Shown one piece after another: positions 43,988 through 52,595 of a stretch of 64,000 nucleotides of DNA. Where the stretch lies: NCBI RefSeq assembly GCF_013141915.1, contig NZ_SROX01000009.1:179901-243900 (forward strand). The letters are read 5' to 3'. The position numbers and the translations under genes are program-made. Within the stretch, counting starts at the first letter, position 1. Each line of letters begins with the position of its first letter. This DNA comes from Cupriavidus necator (GTDB lineage Bacteria > Pseudomonadota > Gammaproteobacteria > Burkholderiales > Burkholderiaceae). The notes under the pieces were generated by a model that saw only the letters and a list, made by a program, of their open reading frames with translations, did not search any database and was not told the DNA's origin.

Positions 43988-45816
43988 TCGGCCTCGCCGC
44001 TCGCTACGCCCTTGTCAGCCTTGCCCTCGTCCTGGCCCCGGCATGCCACGCCGCCGGGTCTGAAGCGGGGCGGCTGCCGCTGGCCTACCGCACCACGAAC
44101 GGCGCCTATCCGTGGACCGGGCGCTTGTTCGCGGTCGGCTGGCAGGATCCCGCCCAGGCACCCTCGCCGGATCTGTGGGAAGCCGGCGACCGCCTTGACC
44201 GCCGGACGGCGCCATCGCGGCGGATATTCACGTATGCGGCACCGGCCGGCGAGACGGCATGGGCCATGCCGCTGCAATGGGATGCCGTGGCCCGCGTCTT
44301 GCCCGATGCGGACCGCGCCGCGGTGGACTGGCTGCGCGGTGACCAGCCCCACCCCGGCCTGCGCCCGCGCGACACGCGCCTGGGCCATGCGGCAGGCGCA
44401 CGGGTGCGGGTGGTGGCACCGCCGGCCTGGTCGCCCGGCAAGCCGGGCCACGCCGGCTTTCGCCTGCGCTACGGCCTGCGCCCGCACATGGCCTGGCTGG
44501 GCACCAGCGACGGCCTGCTGCATGCATTCGATGCCGCGACCGGCGAGGAGCGTGCCGCGTACCTGCCAGGCGCGCTGCTGCCCTATGCCGTTGCCATGAC
44601 GGCGGCGGGTGCGCCAACGGTGCCGTCGCCGTGTCCGCGCCCTGACGCGCAGGATGTGGCCATCCTCGGCGCATGGCGCACAGTCTTGCTGTGCGGCATC
44701 CCGGCCAGTGCCGGAGCAGGCAACCCCCCGGCGGCTTTTGTGCTCGACGTCTCCGATCCCGACGGGCAGATGCCCTTCGTGCCGATATGGGAAGTCGCCG
44801 CGACCGAGACCCTGCCACTGGCCGGGCGCGGGCCGGTACGTGCCGCCGGCATCCGTGGCGCGGATGGGTTGCGCTGGTTCGCGGTGGTGATCCTTGGCGC
44901 CAGCGCCAAGGGCGCGGCAGGCGCAGCCCGTGCCGGACTTGCGTTGCTGCCACTGGACAAGCCAGCCGGCGCCGCATGGGCCGGCCAGCATGCCATTCGC
45001 ACCATGCCTTTGCCGGAACGCGATTGCCTGGGCGAACCCGCGGCCAGCCAGCTGGTGGCGGTCAGCGTGCTGTCCGATCTCACCGGCGCCGCGCTCGCTG
45101 CCTACGCCACCGACGATGCCGGCCAGCTCTGGCGCTTTCCGCTCGCCGACGCGCCGCAGGCCGGGGCCGGCCTTGCCGCGGCATGCCTGCACCGGATGCG
45201 CCAGTTTGCGCAGCCGGCCGGGGACGAAGCCCCCGTGCTGCTCGGAGCGCCGACGGCGCCCATGGTGGTCTACGGCGCCGGCAACGAACTGGCCGCGGTG
45301 GCCGATGACCTTGCCGCGCGCAGCGCCACAGCGCGCACGGCGCGGCAGGTCACGACCCAGGCCACGGACAACGGCCATATCCTGCGTGCGATACCGGGCG
45401 GCGCGGAGGATGCCGGCTGGCGCCTGACCCTGCCCCATGCCGGCGAACAACTGGTCGAGATCCAGCCGCTATTCCCCGGCTATCTGCTGTTCGTGACACG
45501 CACGCCCGATGGGGCGCAGCGCAGCTACCTGGTGCTGGCGGCAACCGGGGAATCCTTGGTCCAGCGCAGCACCGAGCGCCTGCTCGTCGCCACCGGCCAG
45601 CTGCTGCCGCCCGAGGCGAGCGTGTTCGCGACCCGCATCGAATTGCCGGGCACGCCTGCACAAGCGGGCGAGCCCGGGCGCCAGGCATATTCGCTCTCGG
45701 TGTGGTCCGCTACCGGCAACGCCGTCACGCGCGTCGCGCAAACGCTGGCCACGCGCCGCACCGGGCGCCTGCGCTGGCGCGAGCTCGTCGGCCCGGCACG
45801 AGAGGATTCACCATGA
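43984..45816 (+). CDS. short PilY1-like propeller protein, operon 2
   Basis: A 610-residue protein with a signal peptide (1-23, CHA-A) that corresponds to the C-terminal part of PilY1 only. VDWLRGDQPHPGLRPR matches the LDYLRGDRSKE segment of operon 1 PilY1. MAWLGTSDGLLHAFDAATGEERAAYLPGAL (in part) matches its VGANDGLLHGF and YMPGAVL blocks. The N-terminal lectin-like domain is absent. The propeller calcium loop, DLDGDHITD in PilY1, here reads DLTGAALAA (45076-45102), so its acidic ligands are gone. It lies between PilX-like and PilE-like genes, exactly where PilY1 is expected. Confidence 0.8.
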   Translation: MIGLAARYALVSLALVLAPACHAAGSEAGRLPLAYRTTNGAYPWTGRLFAVGWQDPAQAPSPDLWEAGDRLDRRTAPSRRIFTYAAPAGETAWAMPLQWDAVARVLPDADRAAVDWLRGDQPHPGLRPRDTRLGHAAGARVRVVAPPAWSPGKPGHAGFRLRYGLRPHMAWLGTSDGLLHAFDAATGEERAAYLPGALLPYAVAMTAAGAPTVPSPCPRPDAQDVAILGAWRTVLLCGIPASAGAGNPPAAFVLDVSDPDGQMPFVPIWEVAATETLPLAGRGPVRAAGIRGADGLRWFAVVILGASAKGAAGAARAGLALLPLDKPAGAAWAGQHAIRTMPLPERDCLGEPAASQLVAVSVLSDLTGAALAAYATDDAGQLWRFPLADAPQAGAGLAAACLHRMRQFAQPAGDEAPVLLGAPTAPMVVYGAGNELAAVADDLAARSATARTARQVTTQATDNGHILRAIPGGAEDAGWRLTLPHAGEQLVEIQPLFPGYLLFVTRTPDGAQRSYLVLAATGESLVQRSTERLLVATGQLLPPEASVFATRIELPGTPAQAGEPGRQAYSLSVWSATGNAVTRVAQTLATRRTGRLRWRELVGPAREDSP

Positions 45817-46268
45817 TGACCCTGGCATCGACTTGCCGGCGCAGGCGCGGCTTCAGCCTGATCGAGCTGGCGGCGGCGCTGGCCGTGCTGGCCATCCTCA
45901 CGGCCATTGCCGTGCCCGCGTGGCAGCGCCATCTGGCGCGAGGCTGGCGCGCGCAGGCCCGCACCGCGCTGGCCGGCGCGATGCTGCAACGGGAACGACA
46001 CGCGCTCGAGGCCATGACCTTTGCCGTCGCGCCGGGGTCTGACGTGGTTGCCGGCGAGTGGCCGCTGCGCGTACCGGACAGCGGCCCCGTGCGCCATCTG
46101 GTGAGCGCCGGCGCTTGTCCGCAAGCCACGCTGGACACCTGCGTCGAACTCCGTGCGACGCCGCAAGCCACCGATCCCGAATGTGGAACGCTGATCCTGC
46201 GCAGCACCGGCCAGTGGCTGGCGCAGCCCGAAGACACAGTGCCGCGGCCGTTGCCGCCCCATTGCTGA
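45813..46268 (+). CDS. PilE-like pseudopilin, operon 2
   Basis: A 151-residue type IV pilin-like protein. Leader ending RRRRG, then FSLIELAAALAVLAILTAIAVPAWQ (in part) with Glu5 and the pilin Pro22-like bend. The C-terminal region carries Cys in SAGACPQ, LDTCVEL and DPECGTL. The start overlaps the PilY1-like stop (ATGA at 45813-45816). It sits in the same place after PilY1 as PilE in operon 1. Confidence 0.82.
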   Translation: MMTLASTCRRRRGFSLIELAAALAVLAILTAIAVPAWQRHLARGWRAQARTALAGAMLQRERHALEAMTFAVAPGSDVVAGEWPLRVPDSGPVRHLVSAGACPQATLDTCVELRATPQATDPECGTLILRSTGQWLAQPEDTVPRPLPPHC

Positions 46269-46272
46269 GGCC

Positions 46273-46836
46273 ATGATGGACATGTCATGGGATGCCGGCA
46301 GGCAGCGCGCTCCGGATGGCCTGACGCTGCTCGAACTGGCCGCCGGCCTGGCCATTCTTGGCCTGCTCTCGGCCGCCGCCTATCCGCTCTTCAGCGGCAT
46401 GCTCGCGCGCCAGCAGGTCACGCTCGCGGCCGACAGGCTAGCAATGTCGCTCGCGCTGGCTCGCGCCACCGCGTTGTCACGCCGCATCGAGGTGACGCTG
46501 CAGCCGCTGCCGGGCGAGGCCACGCTGAGTCCGGGCTGGCAACTGGTGACGGACGGCGCCGGACCGGACCGGCAGGTGGTGCTGTCCGTGGTTGAGCCGG
46601 GCATGCCGTGCCTGTCCGTGACGCTGCGGCAAACCGTGCGCGGCGCCAATGTGCTGAAATTCCTGCCTGTGGGATACTCTCGATCTGAGCAGGGCGGTTT
46701 TCAGGCCGCCACCTTCACGCTTGGCTGCCGTGGCGAGCAGCGGCAAGTCAGGCTGGGCGCGCAGGGACGTATCCGACTCTGCACACCCGGCCGCGACGCT
46801 GACTGCGAGGCGGCGGAATCCTCCGAGCCGCCATGA
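46273..46836 (+). CDS. FimT/GspH-like pseudopilin, last gene of operon 2
   Basis: A 187-residue FimT/GspH-type protein. The cleavage site is RAPDG-LTLLELAAGLAILGLLSAAAYP with Glu5 kept. ADRLAMSLALARATALSRR is the conserved GspH-FimT helix. It lies 4 bp after the PilE-like gene and completes a six-gene set matching operon 1, except that fimT is last instead of first. ribD begins 52 bp later. Confidence 0.8.
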   Translation: MMDMSWDAGRQRAPDGLTLLELAAGLAILGLLSAAAYPLFSGMLARQQVTLAADRLAMSLALARATALSRRIEVTLQPLPGEATLSPGWQLVTDGAGPDRQVVLSVVEPGMPCLSVTLRQTVRGANVLKFLPVGYSRSEQGGFQAATFTLGCRGEQRQVRLGAQGRIRLCTPGRDADCEAAESSEPP

Positions 46837-46888
46837 CCCGGCTGCCCTGTCACCCCAATCGCAGCGCCAAGGCCCACCCGATCGCCGA

Positions 46889-48004
46889 ATGTTTTCCGAT
46901 ACCGACCACGCCGCCATGCAACAGGCGCTCGCGCTCGCCGCGCGGGGCATGTTCAACACCACGCCCAACCCTCGCGTCGGCTGCGTGCTGATCAAGGCTG
47001 GCCAGGTGATCGGACAGGGCTTCACCCAACCGGCCGGGCAGGACCACGCCGAGATCCAGGCGATGAAAGACGCGTTGTCACGGGGGCTCGATCCGGCCGG
47101 CGCCACCGCCTATGTCACGCTGGAGCCGTGCAGCCATTTCGGGCGCACGCCGCCATGCGCCGATGCGCTGGTGCGCGCTGGCGTGACGCGCGTGGTGGCA
47201 GCGATGGAAGACCCCAATCCGTCGGTCTCCGGGCGCGGCCTGCAGCGCCTGCGCGATGCCGGCATCGACGTGCGCTGCGGCCTGCTGGAAAAAGAGGCGC
47301 GCGACCTGAATATCGGCTTCGTCTCGCGCATGACGCGCGGGCTGCCGTGGGTGCGCGTCAAGGTGGCGGCCTCGCTGGATGGTGCCACCGCGCTGCATGA
47401 CGGCACCAGCCAGTGGATCACCGGCCAGGCCGCGCGCGACGACGGGCACGCCTGGCGCGCGCGCGCCTGCGCCATCCTGACCGGGATCGGCACCGTGCGC
47501 GACGACAATCCCGCCCTGACCGTGCGGGCCATCGCCACGCCGCGCCAGCCGCAGCGGGTGCTGGTCGATTCCCGGCTCGAAGTGCCGCTCGACGCCCAGA
47601 TATTGGCGCCTGACACCGGCGAGTTCGCCAAGCCCGTGCTGGTGTTCTGCGCGGTGGAAGACCGCCAGCGCCAGCGCGCGCTGGAGGGCCGCGGCGCTGA
47701 AGTCGTGGTGCTGCCCAACCCGCACGGCAAGGTCGAATTGCGCCGCATGCTGGAAGAGCTCGGCCGCCGCGGCATCAACGAATTGCACGTCGAGGCGGGC
47801 TTCAAGCTCAACGGTTCACTGGTGCGCGAGCATTGCGCCGACGAACTGCTGATCTACCTCGCGCCCAAGCTGCTCGGCGATGCCCAGGGCATGTTCAACC
47901 TGCCGCCGCTGGCACGGCTGCAGGATGCCGAGCAGTTCCACTGGCATGAAGTCCGGCAGATTGGCGATGACCTGCGCCTGATCGCCCGGCGCAATGACAC
48001 GTAG
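46889..48004 (+). CDS. ribD: bifunctional riboflavin deaminase-reductase
   Basis: Carries out the second and third steps of riboflavin synthesis. The N-terminal deaminase domain (about 1-145) has TPNPRVGCVLI, the zinc His in QDHAEIQAM and the Cys pair in LEPCSHFGRTPPCADAL. The C-terminal reductase domain (about 150-370) has VRVKVAASLDGATAL and INELHVEAGFKLNGSLV. The start is taken at the ATG at 46889 from the family opening; no clear ribosome binding site is seen. ribE follows after 56 bp. Confidence 0.95.
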   Translation: MFSDTDHAAMQQALALAARGMFNTTPNPRVGCVLIKAGQVIGQGFTQPAGQDHAEIQAMKDALSRGLDPAGATAYVTLEPCSHFGRTPPCADALVRAGVTRVVAAMEDPNPSVSGRGLQRLRDAGIDVRCGLLEKEARDLNIGFVSRMTRGLPWVRVKVAASLDGATALHDGTSQWITGQAARDDGHAWRARACAILTGIGTVRDDNPALTVRAIATPRQPQRVLVDSRLEVPLDAQILAPDTGEFAKPVLVFCAVEDRQRQRALEGRGAEVVVLPNPHGKVELRRMLEELGRRGINELHVEAGFKLNGSLVREHCADELLIYLAPKLLGDAQGMFNLPPLARLQDAEQFHWHEVRQIGDDLRLIARRNDT

Positions 48005-48060
48005 CGCCAGTTGCGCCAGCGCATCCCAGATTCCCAAAACCTCAAGCACAAGACTCCACC

Positions 48061-48684
48061 ATGTTTACTGGCATTGTCGCGGCGGTCGGCCGCATTGAAT
48101 CCGTTTCCCCGCTCGGCGCCGCCGCCGACGCCGGCGTGCGCCTGCGCATCGCCGCGGGCGGGCTGGACCTGTCGGACGTCATCATCGGCGACAGCATCGC
48201 CATCCAAGGCGCCTGCATGACCGTGATCGCCATGGCGCCCGACGCGTTCGACGTCGAAGTCTCGCGCGAATCGCTCGACAAGACCGTCGGGCTGGACCGC
48301 CCGGGCCGCGTCAACCTGGAAAAGGCGCTGCGCCTGGCGGACCGGCTGGGCGGCCACCTGGTGTCGGGGCATGTCGACGGCCTGGGCGAGGTGGTGCATT
48401 TCGCGCCGGTGGGCGAATCGCATGAGCTGCGCATCCGCGCCCCGCGCGAGCTGGCGCGCTACCTGGCCTACAAGGGCTCGGTGGTGGTCAATGGCGTGTC
48501 GCTGACCGTCAACCGCGTCAGCGATAACGCCGACGGTTGCGAGTTCTCGATCAACCTGATCCCGCACACCGTCGAAGTCACCACGCTGCAGGAGCTCAAG
48601 CCGGGCGCGCGCGTGAACCTCGAGATCGACCTGATCGCGCGCTATGTGGAACGGATGCTGTCGACCGCGCAGGTTCCCGCGTAA
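48061..48684 (+). CDS. ribE: riboflavin synthase alpha chain
   Basis: A 207-residue enzyme that dismutates two 6,7-dimethyl-8-ribityllumazine molecules to riboflavin. The two tandem lumazine-binding barrels are clear: MFTGIVAAVGRIES opens the first (about 1-97). GHVDGLGEVVHFAP opens the second (about 98-195), with VSGHVDG and NGVSLTVNRV active-site stretches. It forms a unit with ribD; ribB and ribH lie 1.6 kb downstream behind small genes. Confidence 0.96.
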   Translation: MFTGIVAAVGRIESVSPLGAAADAGVRLRIAAGGLDLSDVIIGDSIAIQGACMTVIAMAPDAFDVEVSRESLDKTVGLDRPGRVNLEKALRLADRLGGHLVSGHVDGLGEVVHFAPVGESHELRIRAPRELARYLAYKGSVVVNGVSLTVNRVSDNADGCEFSINLIPHTVEVTTLQELKPGARVNLEIDLIARYVERMLSTAQVPA

Positions 48685-48693
48685 GCGGCGCCG

Positions 48694-48936
48694 CTACTTG
48701 CCCTCGTCGGGCACGTTGTAAGCCTGGCGCAGCTGGTCCGTGAAGGGGCGCAGCGCTTCCACGCACGCGGCGCTGTCGCCGCCTTCCATGGTCGACAGGC
48801 TCCAGTTGCAGCCGCTGGCATCCGGCGCGTGCCAGACGATATCGCCAAAGCAGGCGCCCTCGCAGGCCGGCACCTTGGCCAGCTGTGCCCGTACCATCGC
48901 ACGCAGTTCGGCCTTGTTCTTGATCTGTCTCGACAT
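48694..48936 (-). CDS. small conserved hypothetical protein
   Basis: An 80-residue soluble protein on the strand opposite the rib genes. GGGAG precedes the ATG at 48936. It contains three Cys (KVPACEGACFGDIVWH, SGCNWS) and a fourth in SAACVEALRPF, with a C-terminus DQLRQAYNVPDEGK. I do not recognise a named family. Coding is supported by the ribosome binding site and by protein-like composition. It is convergent with ribE, with a 9-bp gap. Confidence 0.65.
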   Translation of the reverse strand: MSRQIKNKAELRAMVRAQLAKVPACEGACFGDIVWHAPDASGCNWSLSTMEGGDSAACVEALRPFTDQLRQAYNVPDEGK

Positions 48937-49344
48937 CGCTGTCTCCCTGAGTTGTGCAACCCTGCGGACGCGAGCGGACTGGGGCCGGATCCGCAGTCCG
49001 GCGGGCACTTCTGCTCCGCCACTGGTGCAGCTTACGCTGCCCGGCGCCCTTCGTGGCGGTTTTCTTGCCGCGATGGCTATCTTGTAAGAGAGCTGGGACA
49101 GACGGCGCCACGCGCCTAGAATGAATCAGTTGCGCGGATGGCCGGTCTGGCCGCGGCGCACGCCAAGCATTTCCGGCTTTCCCTCGCCTACGCCTCTTCG
49201 GACGGTGACCCCGGCGGTCGCGTTCTGTCCCCCTGGCGTTTCCATGCACCCGCCACGCCGCGCGCCAGCGCCGTGGCCGCCGTGCCGGCTCGCGCCCGGC
49301 AGCGATCGCTGCGCCGCCGCGGCCGGCAAACCAGAGGAACGACC
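48937..49344. other. spacer upstream of two small plus-strand genes
   Basis: 408 bp. Several frames are open because of high GC, but none has a ribosome binding site or protein-like content. It should contain the promoter of the minus-strand 80-residue gene. I see no riboswitch or terminator. Confidence 0.4.
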
Positions 49345-49629
49345 ATGCCTGAGCTCGCCACCCGAATGACTTACCGCTGGATTGCCGCGCTGCCGCGGCT
49401 GCAGGACCGGCGCCATGCCGCCCGCGCGCCGCAGCAGATGGGCTTGCTGCGGCTCAGTTCGACACCGCTGCGGCGCGCCGTCACGCTGCTGATCGACTGG
49501 GATCGCGCCGTCGGCAACGGCTGGCCGCGCTTGCAGCCGCCGTCATGGCCGTTGTTCAGGCCATTCAGGCGAGCCGGCACACGGCGCTATGCCGGCTTTC
49601 CGTGGTGCCATGGCCGGCCTCCTGTCTGA
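49345..49629 (+). CDS. possible small basic protein
   Basis: A 94-residue open frame with AGAGGA eight bases before the ATG. The product is Arg/Pro-rich (MPELATRMTYRWIAALPRLQ at its start, ending CHGRPPV). I know no family for it. It could be a taxon-restricted gene or a chance frame in GC-rich DNA; the ribosome binding site is the only support. Confidence 0.35.
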   Translation: MPELATRMTYRWIAALPRLQDRRHAARAPQQMGLLRLSSTPLRRAVTLLIDWDRAVGNGWPRLQPPSWPLFRPFRRAGTRRYAGFPWCHGRPPV

Positions 49630-49698
49630 GGGAATGCAGCGTATCGCCATCTCGCCGTATCTCACGCGCCTGCGCAGCGCCAACCAAATGGAACCACC

Positions 49699-49950
49699 AT
49701 GGGCGAAAGCTTCTTCTATCAGCACTGCCACGTTGTCGTAACGCTGGCCGAGGTCAGCTTCGGCAAATGGGAATGGTCATATGCGCTCGATGCGCATGCC
49801 AGCTTCGCCCAGCCCAACGCCGGCCTCCCTACCCGCGAACTCGCGCTGGCTGACGCAACGCGCGCAGCCCGGGCTCGCATCGCCAGGACCTCGCGCCTGC
49901 GCACCGCGGCCGAGGCCGCCTCGCGGACGCCACTGGCCCAGGCCGCGTAA
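49699..49950 (+). CDS. small hypothetical protein
   Basis: An 83-residue frame with the protein-like start MGESFFYQHCHVVVTLAEVS and FGKWEWSYALD, followed by an Ala/Arg-rich helix. TGGA lies upstream of the ATG. The N-terminal half looks like a short beta domain; the family is unknown to me. It sits alone between ribE and ribB. Confidence 0.5.
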   Translation: MGESFFYQHCHVVVTLAEVSFGKWEWSYALDAHASFAQPNAGLPTRELALADATRAARARIARTSRLRTAAEAASRTPLAQAA

Positions 49951-50255
49951 CGCCGACGCATTCCGGCCAGGGCGCCGCAGTCGGCACCCCGGCCGGCCCC
50001 GGCGCTCCGCTGCGGCGCGCGCCTCTCCACACACCACGACAGTCGGCGCACTTTCCGCTGCCGCCGCCTCCCGCATGGCCTGCCTTGGCGTACAATACCC
50101 GGCTTGACTGGGCAACCCGCGGGGCGTATATAGCCCGGCGGTCCTGGCCCCATGCCCCGCCTCAGTCCGGCCGCTTTCCACCGCGGCCATGGTTCCTGCC
50201 CCAGTTATTCGCCGGTTTTCGCCCGACTTCGCCCCAACTTGCCGTTCAGCACGCC
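49951..50255. other. ribB upstream region without FMN riboswitch
   Basis: 305 bp. A -10-like TACAAT occurs at 50091-50096 with a poor -35. I searched by eye for the conserved blocks of the FMN (RFN) riboswitch, which precedes ribB in many proteobacteria, and did not find them. Control of this ribB is therefore unclear. Confidence 0.45.
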
Positions 50256-51365
50256 ATGACAATCGCCCGTACCGAAGACATCATTGCCGACATTCGCGCC
50301 GGCCGCATGGTCATCCTTGTCGACGAGGAAGACCGCGAAAATGAGGGCGACCTGGTCCTGGCTGCCGATTTCGTCACCCCGGAAGCCATCAACTTCATGG
50401 CCAAGCATGGCCGCGGCCTGATCTGCCTGACGCTGACCGCCGAGCGCTGCCGCCAGTTGGACCTGCATCCGATGGTAAGCCGCAACGGCACCCAGCACGG
50501 CACCAACTTCACGGTGTCGATCGAGGCGGCCGAGGGCGTAACCACCGGCATCTCCGCCGCCGACCGCGCCCGCACCGTGCAGGCCGCCGTCGCGCGCGAC
50601 GCCAAGCCGGCCGACCTGGTCCAGCCGGGCCATATCTTCCCGCTGACGGCGCAGCCCGGCGGCGTGTTGATCCGCGCCGGCCATACCGAGGCCGGCTGCG
50701 ACCTGGGCGCGCTGGCCGGATTGACGCCCGCAGCCGTGATCTGCGAGATCATGAAGGACGACGGCACCATGGCACGCCTGCCCGACCTGGTCGAGTTCGC
50801 GCAGGAGCACGGCCTGAAGATCGGCACCATCGCCGACCTGATCCACTACCGCAGCCGCACCGAGAGCATTATCGAGCGCGTCGGCGAGCGCGCCATGCAA
50901 ACCCCTTACGGCACCTTCCACAGCATCGCCTACCGCGACAAGCCGACCGGCCAGGCCCACCTGGCGCTGGTCAAGGGCCAGCCCACCCCGGAACAGGAAA
51001 CGCTGGTGCGCGTGCACGAGCCGTTCTCGGTGCTGGACCTGCTGGAAGTGAAATGCACCACCCACTCGTGGAGCATTCCGGCGGCCATGCACGCTATCGC
51101 CGAGGCCGACAACGGCGTGATCGTGCTGCTGAACTGCGGCGACACGGTGGAGCAGCTGTTCACGCAGTTCGGCGCGCTCGACGCCCCGCAATCGCGCCCC
51201 CGCCGCAAGCCGGACCTGCGCACCTATGGCATGGGCGCGCAGATCCTGAAGGATGTCGGCGTCGGCAAGATGCGCGTGCTGGCGGCCCGCCAGCGCATGC
51301 CCAGCATGACCGGCTTCGACCTGGAAGTGACCGGCTACCAGCCGATGAACGGCCAGGCCGACTGA
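50256..51365 (+). CDS. ribB: 3,4-dihydroxy-2-butanone 4-phosphate synthase with a degenerate GTP cyclohydrolase II-like half
   Basis: A 369-residue protein. The N-terminal domain (about 1-205) is a complete RibB: the [12 protein letters not shown] acidic loop, [21 protein letters not shown] and [12 protein letters not shown]. The C-terminal half looks like RibA (GCH II), but the segment that should hold the three zinc Cys reads [20 protein letters not shown], with one Cys left. A RibA catalytic function is therefore unlikely; such fusions are known as RibBX-type. A separate ribA should exist elsewhere. The ATG at 50256 is chosen by the family start [16 protein letters not shown]. Confidence 0.9.
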   Translation: MTIARTEDIIADIRAGRMVILVDEEDRENEGDLVLAADFVTPEAINFMAKHGRGLICLTLTAERCRQLDLHPMVSRNGTQHGTNFTVSIEAAEGVTTGISAADRARTVQAAVARDAKPADLVQPGHIFPLTAQPGGVLIRAGHTEAGCDLGALAGLTPAAVICEIMKDDGTMARLPDLVEFAQEHGLKIGTIADLIHYRSRTESIIERVGERAMQTPYGTFHSIAYRDKPTGQAHLALVKGQPTPEQETLVRVHEPFSVLDLLEVKCTTHSWSIPAAMHAIAEADNGVIVLLNCGDTVEQLFTQFGALDAPQSRPRRKPDLRTYGMGAQILKDVGVGKMRVLAARQRMPSMTGFDLEVTGYQPMNGQAD

Positions 51366-51433
51366 GCTGGCCCCACATACCCGGGCCGCGGCGCATGCCG
51401 CCGCGGCCCTCCCGAAAACTGGAGAATTGAACA

Positions 51434-51934
51434 ATGGATCACGGCTTCTACCCCAGCAACCTCGACGGTGAAGGCCTGCGTATCGGCATCGTGCAGGCCC
51501 GCTTCAACGAGCCGGTCTGCGCCGAGCTGCTCGAGGCGTGCGTGGCCGAGCTGGAAAAGCTCGGCGTCGAGGGCGAAGACACCCTGGTGGTGACCGTTCC
51601 CGGCGCGCTGGAAGTCCCGCTGGCGCTGCAGAAGATGTGCGAGAGCGGCCAGTTCGACGCGCTGGTCGCGCTGGGCGCGGTGGTGCGCGGTGAGACCTAT
51701 CATTTCGAGCTGGTCTCGAATGAGTCGGGCGCCGGCATCACCCGCGTCGGCCTGGACTTCAATGTGCCGATCGCCAACGGCATCCTGACCGTCGACTCCG
51801 ACGAGCAGGCCCACGCCCGCACTCGCGAAAAGGGCCGCGACTGCGCCCGCGCCGCGGTGGAGATGGCCAACCTGGTGGCGGCGCTCGATTCGCTGCGCGG
51901 CCAGGAAGACGAAGACGAGGACGACGATGAGTGA
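51434..51934 (+). CDS. ribH: 6,7-dimethyl-8-ribityllumazine synthase
   Basis: A 166-residue lumazine synthase that condenses the RibB product with the RibD product. [34 protein letters not shown] and the substrate loop [14 protein letters not shown] are intact. The C-terminus carries an unusual acidic tail (EDEDEDDDE). GGAG lies upstream. Its last 8 bp overlap the start of nusB, so ribB-ribH-nusB are one transcript. Confidence 0.96.
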   Translation: MDHGFYPSNLDGEGLRIGIVQARFNEPVCAELLEACVAELEKLGVEGEDTLVVTVPGALEVPLALQKMCESGQFDALVALGAVVRGETYHFELVSNESGAGITRVGLDFNVPIANGILTVDSDEQAHARTREKGRDCARAAVEMANLVAALDSLRGQEDEDEDDDE

Positions 51935-52457
51935 TACGTCGAAACATCCCGACCAGCAGGCCGGCGCCGAAGCCGGCAAGGCAGCTGGCGGCAAGTCCGG
52001 CGCGGCCCGCACCGAAGCCAAGGCCCCGCCCAAGAGCGCGCGCCGCCGCTCGCGCGAGCTGGCCCTGCAGGGCCTGTACCAGTGGCTGCTGAACCGCAAC
52101 GACATCGGCGCGATCCAGGCCCACCTGCACGACGCGCAAGGCTTTAACAAAGCCGACCGCGAGCACTTCGACGCGCTGCTCAACGGCGCCGTGCGCGAAG
52201 AAGCCCGCCTGACCGCCGCGTTCGAGCCGTTCCTGGACCGTTCCGTCGACGAGCTCTCCCCGGTCGAGCGCGCCGCGCTGCTGGTCGGCAGCTATGAGTT
52301 GGTGCACTGCCTCGACATCCCGTACAAGGTGGTCATCAACGAAGCCGTCGAGCTGACCAAGACCTTCGGCGGCGTCGAGGGCTACAAGTATGTCAACGGC
52401 GTGCTGGACAAGCTGGCCGCCCAGGTGCGCGCCCCCGAGGTGGCTGCGCGCCGCTGA
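51927..52457 (+). CDS. nusB: transcription antitermination factor NusB
   Basis: A 176-residue all-helical factor that acts with NusE on boxA of rRNA operons. The family body starts at [17 protein letters not shown] (about residue 37) after a low-complexity basic and Ala-rich extension of about 35 residues. [15 protein letters not shown] and [17 protein letters not shown] are conserved. It is translationally coupled to ribH by overlap, a common order. Confidence 0.95.
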   Translation: MSDTSKHPDQQAGAEAGKAAGGKSGAARTEAKAPPKSARRRSRELALQGLYQWLLNRNDIGAIQAHLHDAQGFNKADREHFDALLNGAVREEARLTAAFEPFLDRSVDELSPVERAALLVGSYELVHCLDIPYKVVINEAVELTKTFGGVEGYKYVNGVLDKLAAQVRAPEVAARR

Positions 52458-52519
52458 GCCCTGCCCCGCGGCCTTGCCGTGCCGTCACGCTGGCCCTGCC
52501 GCCGGCGCCGATGAAGACG

Positions 52520-52542
52520 ACACCCGCCGCGGCGGGTGTTTT
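52520..52542 (+). terminator. rho-independent terminator after nusB
   Basis: A 9-bp stem (ACACCCGCC / GGCGGGTGT) with a 2-base apex, followed by TTTTCGTT. It ends the rib-nusB transcript 62 bp after the nusB stop. Confidence 0.8.
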
Positions 52543-52595
52543 CGTTCCCACCTACCCCTTCTTGCTGAATGGGCCCCTGCCCGCCCTGGAACACC

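Noticed and set aside
49951..50255. FMN riboswitch ahead of ribB
   Set aside because: The conserved blocks are absent by eye; a GGCGGT near 50140 is isolated.
50256..51365. Calling the gene bifunctional ribBA
   Set aside because: The GTP cyclohydrolase II zinc cysteines are mostly missing, so only the RibB activity is supported.
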